64,000 nt of DNA, taken from Natronohydrobacter sp. GTDB lineage: Bacteria > Pseudomonadota > Alphaproteobacteria > Rhodobacterales > Rhodobacteraceae. The translations under genes were made by a program, and so were the position numbers. The stretch spans positions 1 to 64,000 of the forward strand of contig JAFIEM010000004.1 in NCBI GenBank assembly GCA_020832555.1, given 5' to 3'. How positions within the stretch are numbered: position 1 is the first letter of the stretch; every line of letters begins with the position of its first letter. Shown in pieces: positions 1-8,282 of the stretch. The notes below the pieces were generated by a model. That model was given only the letters and a program-made list of their open reading frames with translations, was not told the origin of the DNA and did not search any database.

Positions 1-967
1 CGCCCGCGCGCGGCCCGTATGCCTGCACCACCACGCCGAACCCGTCCCAGCCTTCAAGCGCGCTGTCCTGCAGCACGGCGTCGATCACCTCAAGCGACAG
101 GGCCAGGCGGTCGGCTTCTTCCGCGTCGATATTGAAGCCAAGGCCGAGCGCGGCCGCGAGCCGTGCCAGTTCGCGCACGCGCGGGACAAGTTCGCGCATC
201 ACACGGTCGCGCTGCCCAAGTTCATAGCGCGCATGCAGCGCCGAGAGCTTGACCGAAATGCCGGGATTGGTGCGGATGTCATTGCCGCCTGCGCGCGCAC
301 CGATGGCGCGGATCGCTTTGGCATAGGCAGCATGATAGCGGGCGGCATCTGCACCGGTGCGCGCGGCCTCGCCCAGCATGTCATAGGAATAGCTGTAGCC
401 TTTTGCCTCCATCCCCTTGGCGCGGGTCATGGCCGCGTCGATGGTTTCACCGAGCACGAACTGACGGCCCATTTCCTTCATTGCGCGGGCGACTGCGGTG
501 CGGATGACAGGCTCACCCAGCCGCTTCACCGCCCCGCGCAGCGTGGCTGCGGCGCTGTTTCCGCGCTCGTCCAGTACCTTGCCGGTCAGCATCAGCGCCC
601 AGGTCGAGGCATTGACGAGGCTGGAGGAAGATTTCCCCAGATGCCGCCCCCAGTCGGAGGGTGCGATCTTGTCCTCGATCAGATCGTCGATGGTGGCAGC
701 ATCGGGCACGCGCAGGAGTGCTTCGGCCAGACACATGAGCGCGATGCCCTCGTCGGTGGAGAGGCCATATTCGGCAAGGAACACTTCCATCAGGCCGGGT
801 GTGTCGCTGCGGCGAATGTCTTCGACCAGTGCTGTCGCGCGGTCGGTGATGGCCTTGCGGGCCGGGGCGTCTAGGGCTACGTTTTGGATTGCGTCCTCCA
901 GCACTGCGCCCTCGTCGCGCAGGATGTCATGGCTGATGGCAGCGGGCAGGGGCGTAGCACTGGGCAT
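1..967 (-). CDS. putA: Proline dehydrogenase / glutamate semialdehyde dehydrogenase PutA, N-terminal part
   Basis: Bifunctional flavoenzyme that oxidises proline to glutamate in two steps. Only the first 322 codons are visible; the gene runs off the left edge. The start ATG at 967 has an AGGAGA ribosome site six bases upstream. Seen: an all-helical N-terminal part with no ribbon-helix-helix DNA-binding segment, then the start of the proline dehydrogenase barrel with the typical stretches KRLGEPVIR, GRQFVLGETI, YSYDMLGEAAR and NPGISVKLSALH. Absence of the DNA-binding domain fits alphaproteobacterial PutA, which leaves regulation to the divergent Lrp-type gene. The dehydrogenase half lies outside the window, so its integrity cannot be judged. 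Confidence 0.93.
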   Translation of the reverse strand, partial: MPSATPLPAAISHDILRDEGAVLEDAIQNVALDAPARKAITDRATALVEDIRRSDTPGLMEVFLAEYGLSTDEGIALMCLAEALLRVPDAATIDDLIEDKIAPSDWGRHLGKSSSSLVNASTWALMLTGKVLDERGNSAAATLRGAVKRLGEPVIRTAVARAMKEMGRQFVLGETIDAAMTRAKGMEAKGYSYSYDMLGEAARTGADAARYHAAYAKAIRAIGARAGGNDIRTNPGISVKLSALHARYELGQRDRVMRELVPRVRELARLAAALGLGFNIDAEEADRLALSLEVIDAVLQDSALEGWDGFGVVVQAYGPRAG

Positions 968-1083
968 TGGTGAGTCTCCTGGCAGGACGATGCTCTGATG
1001 ATCGCAGAAAACTCTGTTGCATGTTGCCTTATTTCCAGAGAGGATCAGGCAAGAACACTGAGTTTTGAAGGAAATGCAGCCAA
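968..1083. promoter_or_regulatory. putA-putR divergent promoter region
   Basis: This 116-base gap between two divergent starts must hold both promoters and, by family knowledge, PutR binding sites. A short dyad, CTCTG at 1012-1016 and CAGAG at 1036-1040, lies mid-region and could be part of an operator. No clear -35/-10 pair was recognised. Confidence 0.45.
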
Positions 1084-1554
1084 ATGAACCGCGTCAAACT
1101 GGACACATTCGATCATGCCATTTTGCGGCATCTGGCGGTGAATGGTCGCATGAGTGTAACCGAACTGGCAGACCGGATCGGGCTGACCAAATCCCCGACC
1201 CAGGCGCGGCTGAAGCGGTTGGAAGAGCAAGGTGTGATCATAGGCTACCGTGCCCAGATCGACCCGCATCAGATCGACGCGGCGCATATCGCTTTCGTCG
1301 AGATCAAATTGTCGGACACGCGCGAGGCGGCGCTGCGGGCCTTTAACGAAGCCGTGCGCAAGGTTCCCGAAATCGAGGAGTGTCATCTGATCGCGGGGGC
1401 GTTCGACTATCTGCTGAAGGTGCGCAGCAGTGATATCGCATCCTATCGCCGGGTGCTGGCCGAGCATATTTCTGGCCTGCCGCATATCACTTCGACCTCG
1501 ACCCATGTGGTCATGGAAGCCGTCAAGGAAACCGGCGAAACCCCGATGTTCTAA
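1084..1554 (+). CDS. putR: Lrp/AsnC-family proline-responsive regulator PutR
   Basis: A 156-residue Lrp/AsnC-family transcription factor: N-terminal winged helix-turn-helix (about residues 4-60, with LRHLAVNGRMSVTELADRIG and SPTQARLKRLEEQGVI), then a RAM ligand-binding/oligomerisation domain (about 65-150). Its position divergent from putA matches PutR, described in related alphaproteobacteria as the proline-dependent activator of putA and a repressor of its own gene. That role is inferred from family and context. AAGGA lies about 12 bases before the ATG. The stop overlaps the convergent gene by four bases (CTAA), so neither gene has room for its own terminator. Confidence 0.9.
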   Translation: MNRVKLDTFDHAILRHLAVNGRMSVTELADRIGLTKSPTQARLKRLEEQGVIIGYRAQIDPHQIDAAHIAFVEIKLSDTREAALRAFNEAVRKVPEIEECHLIAGAFDYLLKVRSSDIASYRRVLAEHISGLPHITSTSTHVVMEAVKETGETPMF

Positions 1555-2768
1555 GGCGCAATCTTGCGTTTTGCCGTCAGCACCGGAATCGGGCCTGCGC
1601 GTAGGGTCAGCATGCCGCCCGCGCCGATGTCGAAACCGGTGGCAGCTTCGAGCGCGTCGAGAAAACGCTGCTCCAGCGCGCCGAGATCCATCGCACAGGG
1701 CAGGCGGGTCGTGCCCAGATCATGAAAGTCCAGTCGGCCGCCCTCTATCCTTGCCTGAGCCACATAGCGGTTGCAGGTGGCCCGGCCCGAGAGCCGGTTG
1801 TCGTTCAATTCCAGCGTCATCTCGGCGCCTTGTGCCAAAGCCATCGGGATCCCCAGAAGGCTGGTCACGCGCCATGGTTCACCCGCCAGCAATGTGAGCG
1901 GATCGCCGGCGCAGCCCTCGGGGCTGGAGGGCGCGGCGTCAATGCGCAGATGGGCCGTCACGGGATAGATCAGATCAGTACTGCCAAGCCGGCATTGGCT
2001 TTCGGTCAGGCGCAACGCCAGCCCGCTTCCTTGCACCGAAATCGAGCCATCCCGCGGGGCGGAAATCGCGAGGCCAGTGGTCGACAGGTTGGCGTCCTCC
2101 AGACCCGGAACCTCGATCATGGCCCGCTCGCGCCCGAGTTCAATCCGCCACTCACCGCTCCGCGCCTGCGCGATCATCGGCAGGACAGGTGAGAAGAGCG
2201 CAGGCTCGCAGTGTTCTTCGGGACCGTCCTGCCAGACCAGATGCGCGCGGTTGCCGTCGAGGGTGAAGCGATATCCCGCGCCGTCGGAGAAGAGCTGGTC
2301 CTGATCCGGCAGCGGCTCGACCAGCACCGCCACTCCGTTTCGTTGCAGGCGCAGCGCTGCTCCGTCATGGGTCACACGCAGCGGCGCCATGTCGGCGCAT
2401 TGCCAGATATCGGCGAAGCCAAGCGCCAGCGCAGGGTAGAGTTTCTGTTCGGCCGTGCGGGTCGTATCGCCATCCAGCGGCTGGACCGGGCCTTGTGCGA
2501 TCACCTGACCATCCTGCACCAACCCGGCCTGAAGGGTCTGAGTGCCCCGCGGCAGGTGCGGGAGGACAAACTCATGCCCTACCGCACCCGATTGAACTGC
2601 GTGGCGCAGACTCAGATTCGCAGCCCCCGTGTTCGTGCGAAAGGTGAGCACGGCCTCGGCACCCTCATCCGCCGGGCTTTCCCATCCAAGCGTAATTGAC
2701 GCCGCCTGCGCTTGTGCAAGAAGTGCCGAGAGGCTCAGGGCCGAGGCGGCCAGCGGCGCGAGGCGCAT
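1551..2768 (-). CDS. Secreted META-domain protein
   Basis: A 405-residue exported protein with a cleavable signal peptide (about residues 1-22, ending QAQA). The C-terminal 110 residues form a META domain (HslJ-like), with GEPWRVTSLLGIPM, LELNDNRLSGRATCNRY and TTRLPCAMDLGALEQRFL. The central part carries cysteines and beta-rich segments without a recognised domain. META domains occur in envelope and stress proteins such as HslJ; the molecular role is unknown. GGAG seven bases before the ATG supports the start. A second META protein sits at 13961-14899 with a different N-terminal half. Confidence 0.8.
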   Translation of the reverse strand: MRLAPLAASALSLSALLAQAQAASITLGWESPADEGAEAVLTFRTNTGAANLSLRHAVQSGAVGHEFVLPHLPRGTQTLQAGLVQDGQVIAQGPVQPLDGDTTRTAEQKLYPALALGFADIWQCADMAPLRVTHDGAALRLQRNGVAVLVEPLPDQDQLFSDGAGYRFTLDGNRAHLVWQDGPEEHCEPALFSPVLPMIAQARSGEWRIELGRERAMIEVPGLEDANLSTTGLAISAPRDGSISVQGSGLALRLTESQCRLGSTDLIYPVTAHLRIDAAPSSPEGCAGDPLTLLAGEPWRVTSLLGIPMALAQGAEMTLELNDNRLSGRATCNRYVAQARIEGGRLDFHDLGTTRLPCAMDLGALEQRFLDALEAATGFDIGAGGMLTLRAGPIPVLTAKRKIAP

Positions 2769-2795
2769 GTCAAGCTCCGTCTTTCGCGATGGAAA

Positions 2796-2850
2796 GCGCC
2801 TGATCTGTCACTGGGGCGCACGGCAAGGGCGCGCATGCAGGATCAGGCGC
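2796..2850 (-). terminator. Long inverted repeat after efp
   Basis: A perfect 10-base inverted repeat, GCGCCTGATC at 2796-2805 and GATCAGGCGC at 2841-2850, with a 35-base spacer. It spans the efp stop codon and on the minus strand is followed by a short TTT. It may end efp transcription, but the long loop and weak U-tract make this uncertain. Confidence 0.4.
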
Positions 2851-3406
2851 GTTCGCTATACTCAAAGGTTTCCGTATTGACGACGATATCTTCGTCCGGG
2901 CCAACAAAGGGCGGCACCAGAACGCGCACGCCATTGTCCAGCACCGCAGGCTTGAAGCTGTTTGCCGCCGTCTGGCCCTTGACTACAGGTTCGGTGTCCA
3001 CGACCTTGCACACGACTTTCTGCGGCAGGGCCATGTTCAGCGCTTCCTCGCCGTAATATTCGACCGTCACCGTCATGCCGTCCTGCAGGAAGGGGCGGCG
3101 CTCGCCCAGCAAATCAGCGTCAAGCTCTACCTGCTCGTAGGTTTCCATATCCATGACGACCAGCCGCCCGTCGCTTTCATAGAGAAACTGCTGGTCCTTC
3201 TGTTCAAGCCGCACGCGTTCAACCTTGTCATCCGAACGGAAGCGTTCGTTAAGCTTGCGCCCGTCGCGCAGGTTCTTCATTTCGACCTGTGCAAAGGCAC
3301 CGCCCTTGCCGGGTTTGACATGGCCGACCTTGACTGCGGCCCATAGCCCACCGTCATGTTCCAGCACATTGCCGGGTCGAATTTCGTTACCGTTGATCTT
3401 TGGCAT
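2843..3406 (-). CDS. efp: Translation elongation factor P
   Basis: EF-P, 187 residues, binds between the P and E sites of ribosomes stalled on polyproline and promotes peptide-bond formation. Three beta-barrel domains fill the full length. The tip loop [10 protein letters not shown] places the conserved lysine at residue 34, as in E. coli, where it is beta-lysylated; no modification gene (epmA/epmB) is in the window. The reading frame stays open for 38 codons upstream, but [13 protein letters not shown] is the conserved N-terminus, and AAGG six bases before it fits. It is divergent from the small gene at 3615. Confidence 0.96.
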   Translation of the reverse strand: MPKINGNEIRPGNVLEHDGGLWAAVKVGHVKPGKGGAFAQVEMKNLRDGRKLNERFRSDDKVERVRLEQKDQQFLYESDGRLVVMDMETYEQVELDADLLGERRPFLQDGMTVTVEYYGEEALNMALPQKVVCKVVDTEPVVKGQTAANSFKPAVLDNGVRVLVPPFVGPDEDIVVNTETFEYSERA

Positions 3407-3448
3407 GAGAAACCTTGTGCAAAACTTGATGTTTTCGTCGCCATTCCT

Positions 3449-3485
3449 ATATCGCGGGGACTGGAGCCGCGCAAGAACGCGATAT
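3449..3485. repeat. Inverted repeat in efp upstream region
   Basis: Perfect 8-base dyad, ATATCGCG at 3449-3456 and CGCGATAT at 3478-3485, in the gap between the divergent starts of efp and the gene at 3615. It could be an operator or a leader hairpin; no known motif was matched. Confidence 0.4.
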
Positions 3486-3614
3486 TGTTGCGGAAAACGG
3501 CTGATATGCAAAATTTGCATGGGTGGTATGCGTTAAGAGTGTAGCGAATCGTGAGTGAAACCGCGTATGCAGGCTCGAGCGGTGAATGCAAGAGCAAGAA
3601 AAAAGGACGAAACG

Positions 3615-3941
3615 ATGTTTGATGCGGCGGATGGAACAGCCTTTACCCATGAGCAAGGCGCCCGCGCACGTAAACTGTTTGCAGCCGTCGTGCTGGCTGC
3701 ACTGGATGATGCGATAGCGGATGACAAGAAATATGGCAACGGGCCAGAGCAGATCGCGCGCTGGGCGCGGTCGCGCGACGGGCGCGAAGTGCTGAGCTGT
3801 GCCGGGATCGACCCGAATGAGCGCGTGGTGTCTGGCCTGATGGAATTCGTGGCCAAGGGCGTTCGTACCTCGGTTGCCTTGTCGCGCGAAGAAAGCGAGC
3901 GGCGCAATGCAGCTGCGGCGGCAGAGGCCGAAGCGGCCTGA
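3615..3941 (+). CDS. Conserved hypothetical protein, 108 aa
   Basis: A small soluble protein of 108 residues with no signal peptide or membrane segment. It starts MFDAADGTAFTHEQGARARK and ends in an Ala/Glu-rich helix. An in-frame upstream extension is possible, but the ATG at 3615 is preceded by AAAGGACGA at ideal distance, so the short form is preferred. The composition (alanine-rich, helical, charged) and the strong terminator right after it suggest a well-expressed single-gene unit divergent from efp. I do not recognise a domain and assign no function. Confidence 0.7.
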   Translation: MFDAADGTAFTHEQGARARKLFAAVVLAALDDAIADDKKYGNGPEQIARWARSRDGREVLSCAGIDPNERVVSGLMEFVAKGVRTSVALSREESERRNAAAAAEAEAA

Positions 3942-3958
3942 TACGGCTGGCACGTTTG

Positions 3959-4000
3959 AAAAAGCCAGGGCCCTGTCGTTGGACAGGGCTCTGGCTTTTT
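3959..4000. terminator. Strong bidirectional intrinsic terminator
   Basis: A 19-base stem (3959-3977 pairing with 3982-4000, a single G-U pair) with a GTTG loop. It is flanked by an A-run on the left and a T-run (3996-4000) on the right, so it can terminate both the gene at 3615 and the convergent gene at 4002. Confidence 0.9.
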
Positions 4001-4001
4001 G

Positions 4002-4598
4002 TCAGCGCATAGCGCCCAGGTGTTCCGCAAGGAGATCCAGCCGGTCCTGGCCCCAGAAAGACGCCTCGCCGACTTTGAAAAACGGCACACCGAACACGCC
4101 CTCTGCCACGGCCTCTTCCAGATTGCGTGGGTAGATTTCCGCACCCTGCAGCATGCCGCTGAAGGACAGGCCCGGATCGAAACCGGCAGCGGACAGGCAG
4201 TCGCGGATCACATCGTCCTCGGCGATATTGCGCTCTTCTTCCCAGCAGGCGCGGGTCAGCCCTGTGACCAGCGCCGCCATATCGCCCCCGCCGGTTTCCT
4301 GTGCGGCGATGATCGCATAAGAGGCAGGCGCGGGGTTCGCCGGAAAGTAAGCTGGTCTAAGATTGATCGCCAGCCCCAGCCGCTTTGACCAGCGCGCCAG
4401 TTCCTGCATCCGGTAGGCCTGTCGGCTCTCGTGGCGCTCGGCAAGGATTTTGCCACCGGTGCGGGCGAATAATGCGGTCGGGTCCACCGGCTTGTAACGG
4501 ATCGCGACGCCATCGGCTTCCGCAATCTCGGCAGGGCGCGTGCCTGCCATATGGGTCCAGGGTGAAATCGGGCTCAGGTAATAGTCGATCTGTGTCAC
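4002..4598 (-). CDS. 2-hydroxychromene-2-carboxylate isomerase family protein
   Basis: A thioredoxin-fold protein of about 198 residues in the DsbA/kappa-GST family to which 2-hydroxychromene-2-carboxylate isomerase belongs. The N-terminal active-site loop reads YYLSPISPWTHM, with serine 12 where DsbA has a CxxC cysteine. The cis-proline loop GVFGVPFF lies near the C-terminus. Members use glutathione; the physiological substrate here is unknown, and no naphthalene pathway is nearby. The start is taken as GTG 4598, nine bases after an AGAGGA site; ATG 4607 overlaps that site and is less likely. Confidence 0.8.
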   Translation of the reverse strand: MTQIDYYLSPISPWTHMAGTRPAEIAEADGVAIRYKPVDPTALFARTGGKILAERHESRQAYRMQELARWSKRLGLAINLRPAYFPANPAPASYAIIAAQETGGGDMAALVTGLTRACWEEERNIAEDDVIRDCLSAAGFDPGLSFSGMLQGAEIYPRNLEEAVAEGVFGVPFFKVGEASFWGQDRLDLLAEHLGAMR

Positions 4599-4688
4599 GG
4601 GCCACATCCTCTGGCAGGCTGATGGTTTGCAAGACCGTAGCGGGGTGATAAGCGGTGTCAACATCTCCGAATCCCCAAGGACCGCCTG

Positions 4689-5705
4689 ATGATCGAACGT
4701 TCCGAACCCAAGCTGATTGCCGGAAATTCCAATGGACCGCTTGCCAAGGCCATCGCCCGGCGCATGTCGCTGCATCGCGGCATGTCCGTGTCGCTGGTTG
4801 ATGCACGGGTCGAGCGGTTCAATGATGGCGAGGTTTTTGTCGAGGTCTTCGAGAATGTCCGCGGCGAGGACATGTTCATTATTCAATCAACCTCGAAACC
4901 CGCAAATGATCATCTGATGGAATTGCTGATCATAGCCGATGCACTGAAACGTTCATCCGCTGCACGGATCACGGCGGTCATTCCTTATTTCGGCTATGCC
5001 CGTCAGGACCGCCGGACCAAGGCGCGCACACCGATTTCGGCCAAGCTTGTCGCAAACATGATCACGCAGGCAGGGATCGAGCGCATCCTGACGCTGGATC
5101 TGCACGCGGCACAAATTCAGGGATTTTTTGATATCCCAGTCGACAACCTCTATGCAGCACCGGTGTTCTCGCTTGACGTCATGCACAATTTCAAGGGGCG
5201 GTTGCAGGATGTGGTCATCGTCTCGCCCGATGTGGGTGGTGTGGCGCGGGCGCGTGAACTGGCCAAGCGCATCGGCTGCGCGCTGGCGATCGTCGACAAA
5301 CGGCGCGAGAAACCCGGCGAGATCGCCGAGATGACTGTGATCGGCGATGTGAAGGGCAAGATCTGTATCATCGTTGACGATATCTGCGACACTGCCGGCA
5401 CGCTGTGCAAGGCCGCCGAGGTGCTGGTCGAGGCAGGGGCGACCGAAGTCCACAGCTATATCACGCATGGCGTGCTGTCCGGGCCTGCGGTCGAACGGAT
5501 TACCAATTCGGTGATGAAATCACTGGTGATCACCGATTCCATCGCGCCGACCGAGGCTGTCAAGGCCGCTCCGAATATCCGAATCGTGCCCACGGCACCG
5601 ATGTTTGCCCAAGGCATTCTCAATACATGGAAAGGCACCTCGGTCTCGTCGCTGTTCGATACCGAGACGCTGACACCGATCTATGAGGGACTGTACGGGA
5701 TCTGA
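4689..5705 (+). CDS. prs: Ribose-phosphate pyrophosphokinase (PRPP synthetase)
   Basis: Converts ribose 5-phosphate and ATP to PRPP and AMP, the precursor for nucleotides, histidine and tryptophan. Length is 338 residues. Seen: two type I phosphoribosyltransferase folds, the flexible loop region [13 protein letters not shown], the metal-binding [11 protein letters not shown], and the PRPP-binding signature [14 protein letters not shown]. It is a single gene ended by a GC-rich hairpin that overlaps the convergent nfeD stop. Confidence 0.97.
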   Translation: MIERSEPKLIAGNSNGPLAKAIARRMSLHRGMSVSLVDARVERFNDGEVFVEVFENVRGEDMFIIQSTSKPANDHLMELLIIADALKRSSAARITAVIPYFGYARQDRRTKARTPISAKLVANMITQAGIERILTLDLHAAQIQGFFDIPVDNLYAAPVFSLDVMHNFKGRLQDVVIVSPDVGGVARARELAKRIGCALAIVDKRREKPGEIAEMTVIGDVKGKICIIVDDICDTAGTLCKAAEVLVEAGATEVHSYITHGVLSGPAVERITNSVMKSLVITDSIAPTEAVKAAPNIRIVPTAPMFAQGILNTWKGTSVSSLFDTETLTPIYEGLYGI

Positions 5706-5726
5706 CCCGCAGCAGTTTCCTTCAGT

Positions 5727-5770
5727 CTTGTTCAAATATCCTCGGGGGTGAATTGGGCCATGGGCCCAAG
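5727..5770 (+). repeat. Intergenic element, Rhodobacteraceae type A
   Basis: From CTTGTTCAAATATCCTCGGG (starting 5727) through a small hairpin TTGGGCC-ATG-GGCCCAA (about 5754-5770). From memory, this phrase recurs between genes in many Rhodobacteraceae genomes. A related core, reversed, is found at 42128-42173. Function unknown; it directly precedes a terminator hairpin. Confidence 0.5.
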
Positions 5771-5772
5771 AG

Positions 5773-5792
5773 GGGGCGCGAGCGCCCCTTTT
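5773..5792 (+). terminator. prs terminator
   Basis: GGGGCG at 5773-5778, loop CGAG, CGCCCC at 5783-5788, followed by TTTT (5789-5792). It overlaps the stop codon of the convergent nfeD gene by two bases. Confidence 0.75.
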
Positions 5793-6126
5793 AGTCGCTC
5801 TCGCCCTGTGCGCGCATCTGAGGCCGTGACCGTTCCGAGGGTGGCAGCGCATCGCGGGAGTCGAAATCATTGATATCGCGCCGCTTCGCGCGGCGCTGAC
5901 TGTTCCAGCGCGACAGGCCCAGCCAGACCACGAGACCCACACTGGCCCAGATCAGCCCCTGCACGAAGATATGCAGCCCCGGCACAAGCCAGATGACAAG
6001 CCCCGCCACGGCTGCGCCTACGGCAAAGCCCAGTGCGACATAGGCCACGGTCAGCATCTCGACGATCAGCAGGAAAGCCGCGATCAGCCCCCAGATCGTC
6101 CAGTCAGGCAGGGCGAAGAGGTCCAT
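5791..6126 (-). CDS. NfeD-family membrane protein
   Basis: A 111-residue NfeD-like protein. N-terminal hydrophobic segments (about residues 8-31 and 35-72) are followed by a short charged tail rich in Arg/Asp/Ser, so it is a short form, probably without the C-terminal OB-fold of larger family members. NfeD proteins are typically encoded beside stomatin-type SPFH proteins and are thought to work with them in the membrane. Here the gene starts three bases after the SPFH gene ends, so they form an operon. Confidence 0.85.
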   Translation of the reverse strand: MDLFALPDWTIWGLIAAFLLIVEMLTVAYVALGFAVGAAVAGLVIWLVPGLHIFVQGLIWASVGLVVWLGLSRWNSQRRAKRRDINDFDSRDALPPSERSRPQMRAQGESD

Positions 6127-6129
6127 GGC

Positions 6130-6984
6130 TCACATCTCCTTCAGGATGGCGGCGGCCTCGCGGAAGGCGTTGGACGGGCCGCCGGGCAGCATGATGAGTT
6201 TGGCATTGTCGGATTTCGCCAGCCCCTCCAGGGCTTCGACCTGCATCCGCGCGGTCTGGAAGGTCAGCGCCTCGCGGGCATTCTCGCCGGACATGGATTC
6301 GGCCAGCATGCGGTTGGCCTCGGCATTGGCTTGCGCGATGGCGCGAATCCCGTCGGCGCGGCGCTGGGCCTCATAAAGTTCTGCATCTGCGTTGAGTTCG
6401 GTCGCGCGCCGCACACCTTCGGCGCGGGTGATCGCCGCGCGACGCTCGCGCTCGGCGGCCAGAACCTCGGCCATCGCCTTTTGTGTGGTGTCGTTCAGGC
6501 GAACGTCGGTGATTTCCGAGCGCGAGATGCGGATTCCGTAGGTCTGGCCTGCATCTTCCAGCGCTTCGAGCAAGGCCACGTTCAGCGAGCCGCGATCCGA
6601 CTGCACCTGATCGAGTTCGACCTTGCCCAGTTCCGAACGCACCAGTGACTGAACCAGGCCAATCACCAGACTGTCGATATTGTTCACGCGGAACACGGCC
6701 GCTTCGGGGTTTTCGATCCTGTAGACCACCAGAAGCTGCGCGCCGAAGACCACGTTATCGGCGGAAACCACTTCGAGAGAGATATCGTTGAGCACCTGAT
6801 CATTGACCGGCACTTTCGCATGCACGCGGTCGAGGAAGGGCACGATCACATTCACACCTGCGTCCAGCGTCCGGTGATAGGCGCCCAGCCGGGTAATGAC
6901 ATAATTCTGCGCCTGCGGCACGATCTTGAGTCCCAGCAGGACGATCAGCACCAGCAGGACGACAAGTGCGAGAATGAGTTCCAT
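6130..6984 (-). CDS. Stomatin-like SPFH/Band 7 protein
   Basis: A 284-residue membrane-anchored SPFH protein. One N-terminal hydrophobic helix (about 1-22) is followed by the Band 7 domain (about 25-190, with VPQAQNYVITRLGAYHRTLDAG) and an Ala/Glu-rich coiled coil that mediates oligomerisation. Bacterial homologues such as QmcA form large membrane rings that scaffold microdomains and modulate FtsH-type proteolysis; the target here is unknown. An upstream in-frame TTG would add five codons, but the AAGAGGA ribosome site lies inside that extension, supporting ATG 6984. It is first of a two-gene operon with nfeD. Confidence 0.9.
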   Translation of the reverse strand: MELILALVVLLVLIVLLGLKIVPQAQNYVITRLGAYHRTLDAGVNVIVPFLDRVHAKVPVNDQVLNDISLEVVSADNVVFGAQLLVVYRIENPEAAVFRVNNIDSLVIGLVQSLVRSELGKVELDQVQSDRGSLNVALLEALEDAGQTYGIRISRSEITDVRLNDTTQKAMAEVLAAERERRAAITRAEGVRRATELNADAELYEAQRRADGIRAIAQANAEANRMLAESMSGENAREALTFQTARMQVEALEGLAKSDNAKLIMLPGGPSNAFREAAAILKEM

Positions 6985-7055
6985 AAGCGTCCTCTTCAAA
7001 CAGGTTGTGGCGCGGCACTGCGCCTAATTGGCAAGGTAAGTGACGCGCCGGGGTC

Positions 7056-8282
7056 TTACAGTGCGTCTCTGGCAATAATGTGGCGTGCCGTAAGCATCAG
7101 CGCAAGGGCCACGGCTGCACAGAGGACCATACCTGCGATAAGCGGCAGGGGCGTTCCGTCATAGGCCAGCGAGATCGGAACCGCGATGAGGGCCGCGCAG
7201 ACAGTCGAAAAGGACATCACGACAGAGGCGCCGATCCCGGCCATATGGCCCAGTGGCTGCATGGCAAGCGCGTTGAGGTTGCCGAAGGTCAGCCCGATCG
7301 AGAAGAAGCCTGCGCACATGAATCCGATGAAAAGTCCGAAATCCCAAGGCGCGGGCAGGCCAATGGTAAGCAGACCAAGGAAAACGAGCGATATGGAGAG
7401 TTGCCACAGGAAGGCCAGTGTCGCGATGCGCTGCATACCGAAGCGCAGCACCAGTTTGGCATTCGCGATGCTTGCAGTACCCGCGACAACTGCCGTCAAG
7501 GCGAACCAGAAAGGGAAAGTGTTTGCGCGCGCATACACATCGTCGAAGATCATCGGCAGGTTCGAGAGCCAGACATAGAGCGGCGCGAAGGCGAAAGTCA
7601 GTGCCAGAACATAGACCATGACGCGCGGATTGGTCAGGATTTCGACCAGTGCTTCGGCGATCCGGCGCGGGCGGAGCGCACGGCGGCGCTCGGGCGGCAG
7701 GGTCTCGGGCTGGCGCAGGGTCAGCCAAAGTCCCGCCACCAGACCAAAGACCACGAAAGCCAGAAAGATCATGCGCCAATGCGACACCCACATGATGACC
7801 GCACCGATCGAGGGGGCCAGCGCCGGGACCAGCACGAATAAGGTCATGATGATCGAGGTGACGCGCGCCATGACGCGCCCTTCGTAGAGGTCGCGCACCA
7901 TTGCCGTTGCCACCACGCGCGGTGCGGCACCGCCCATACCTTGCAGAAAGCGCGCGGCCAGAAGCATCTCGATGCTTTGCGCCATGATCGCGAGAACCGC
8001 GCCGACAAGATACAGAGCGATCCCCACCAGCAGCACGGATTTGCGCCCATAGGCGTCTGATACCGGGCCGCAGATCAGCGTTCCGAGGCCGAGGCCAAGT
8101 ACGAAGCTGGTGATCACAAGCTGACCACGTGCAGGCGCATCGGGGGAAAGTTCCTGCCCGATCTGGGGCAGGGCGGGCAGCATCGCATCGAGTGAAAACG
8201 CCACGGATGCCATCATCAGCGCCATGAGCGCCACAAACTCGCCAAAGCGCAGCGGCTTGGTGGGCGTCAGCCGTGCGATCAT
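7056..8282 (-). CDS. MFS multidrug exporter, Bcr/CflA family
   Basis: A 408-residue major-facilitator transporter with about 12 membrane helices. The loop 2-3 signature GPVSDAYGRKSVLL and the family-typical MMASVAFSLDAMLPALPQIG at the N-terminus indicate the Bcr/CflA (drug:H+ antiporter-1) group. It probably expels a small organic compound by proton antiport; the substrate cannot be read. It is the last gene of a three-gene operon, overlapping the DsbA-like gene by four bases, which suggests the exporter serves the same compound as the upstream ligase. Confidence 0.88.
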   Translation of the reverse strand: MIARLTPTKPLRFGEFVALMALMMASVAFSLDAMLPALPQIGQELSPDAPARGQLVITSFVLGLGLGTLICGPVSDAYGRKSVLLVGIALYLVGAVLAIMAQSIEMLLAARFLQGMGGAAPRVVATAMVRDLYEGRVMARVTSIIMTLFVLVPALAPSIGAVIMWVSHWRMIFLAFVVFGLVAGLWLTLRQPETLPPERRRALRPRRIAEALVEILTNPRVMVYVLALTFAFAPLYVWLSNLPMIFDDVYARANTFPFWFALTAVVAGTASIANAKLVLRFGMQRIATLAFLWQLSISLVFLGLLTIGLPAPWDFGLFIGFMCAGFFSIGLTFGNLNALAMQPLGHMAGIGASVVMSFSTVCAALIAVPISLAYDGTPLPLIAGMVLCAAVALALMLTARHIIARDAL

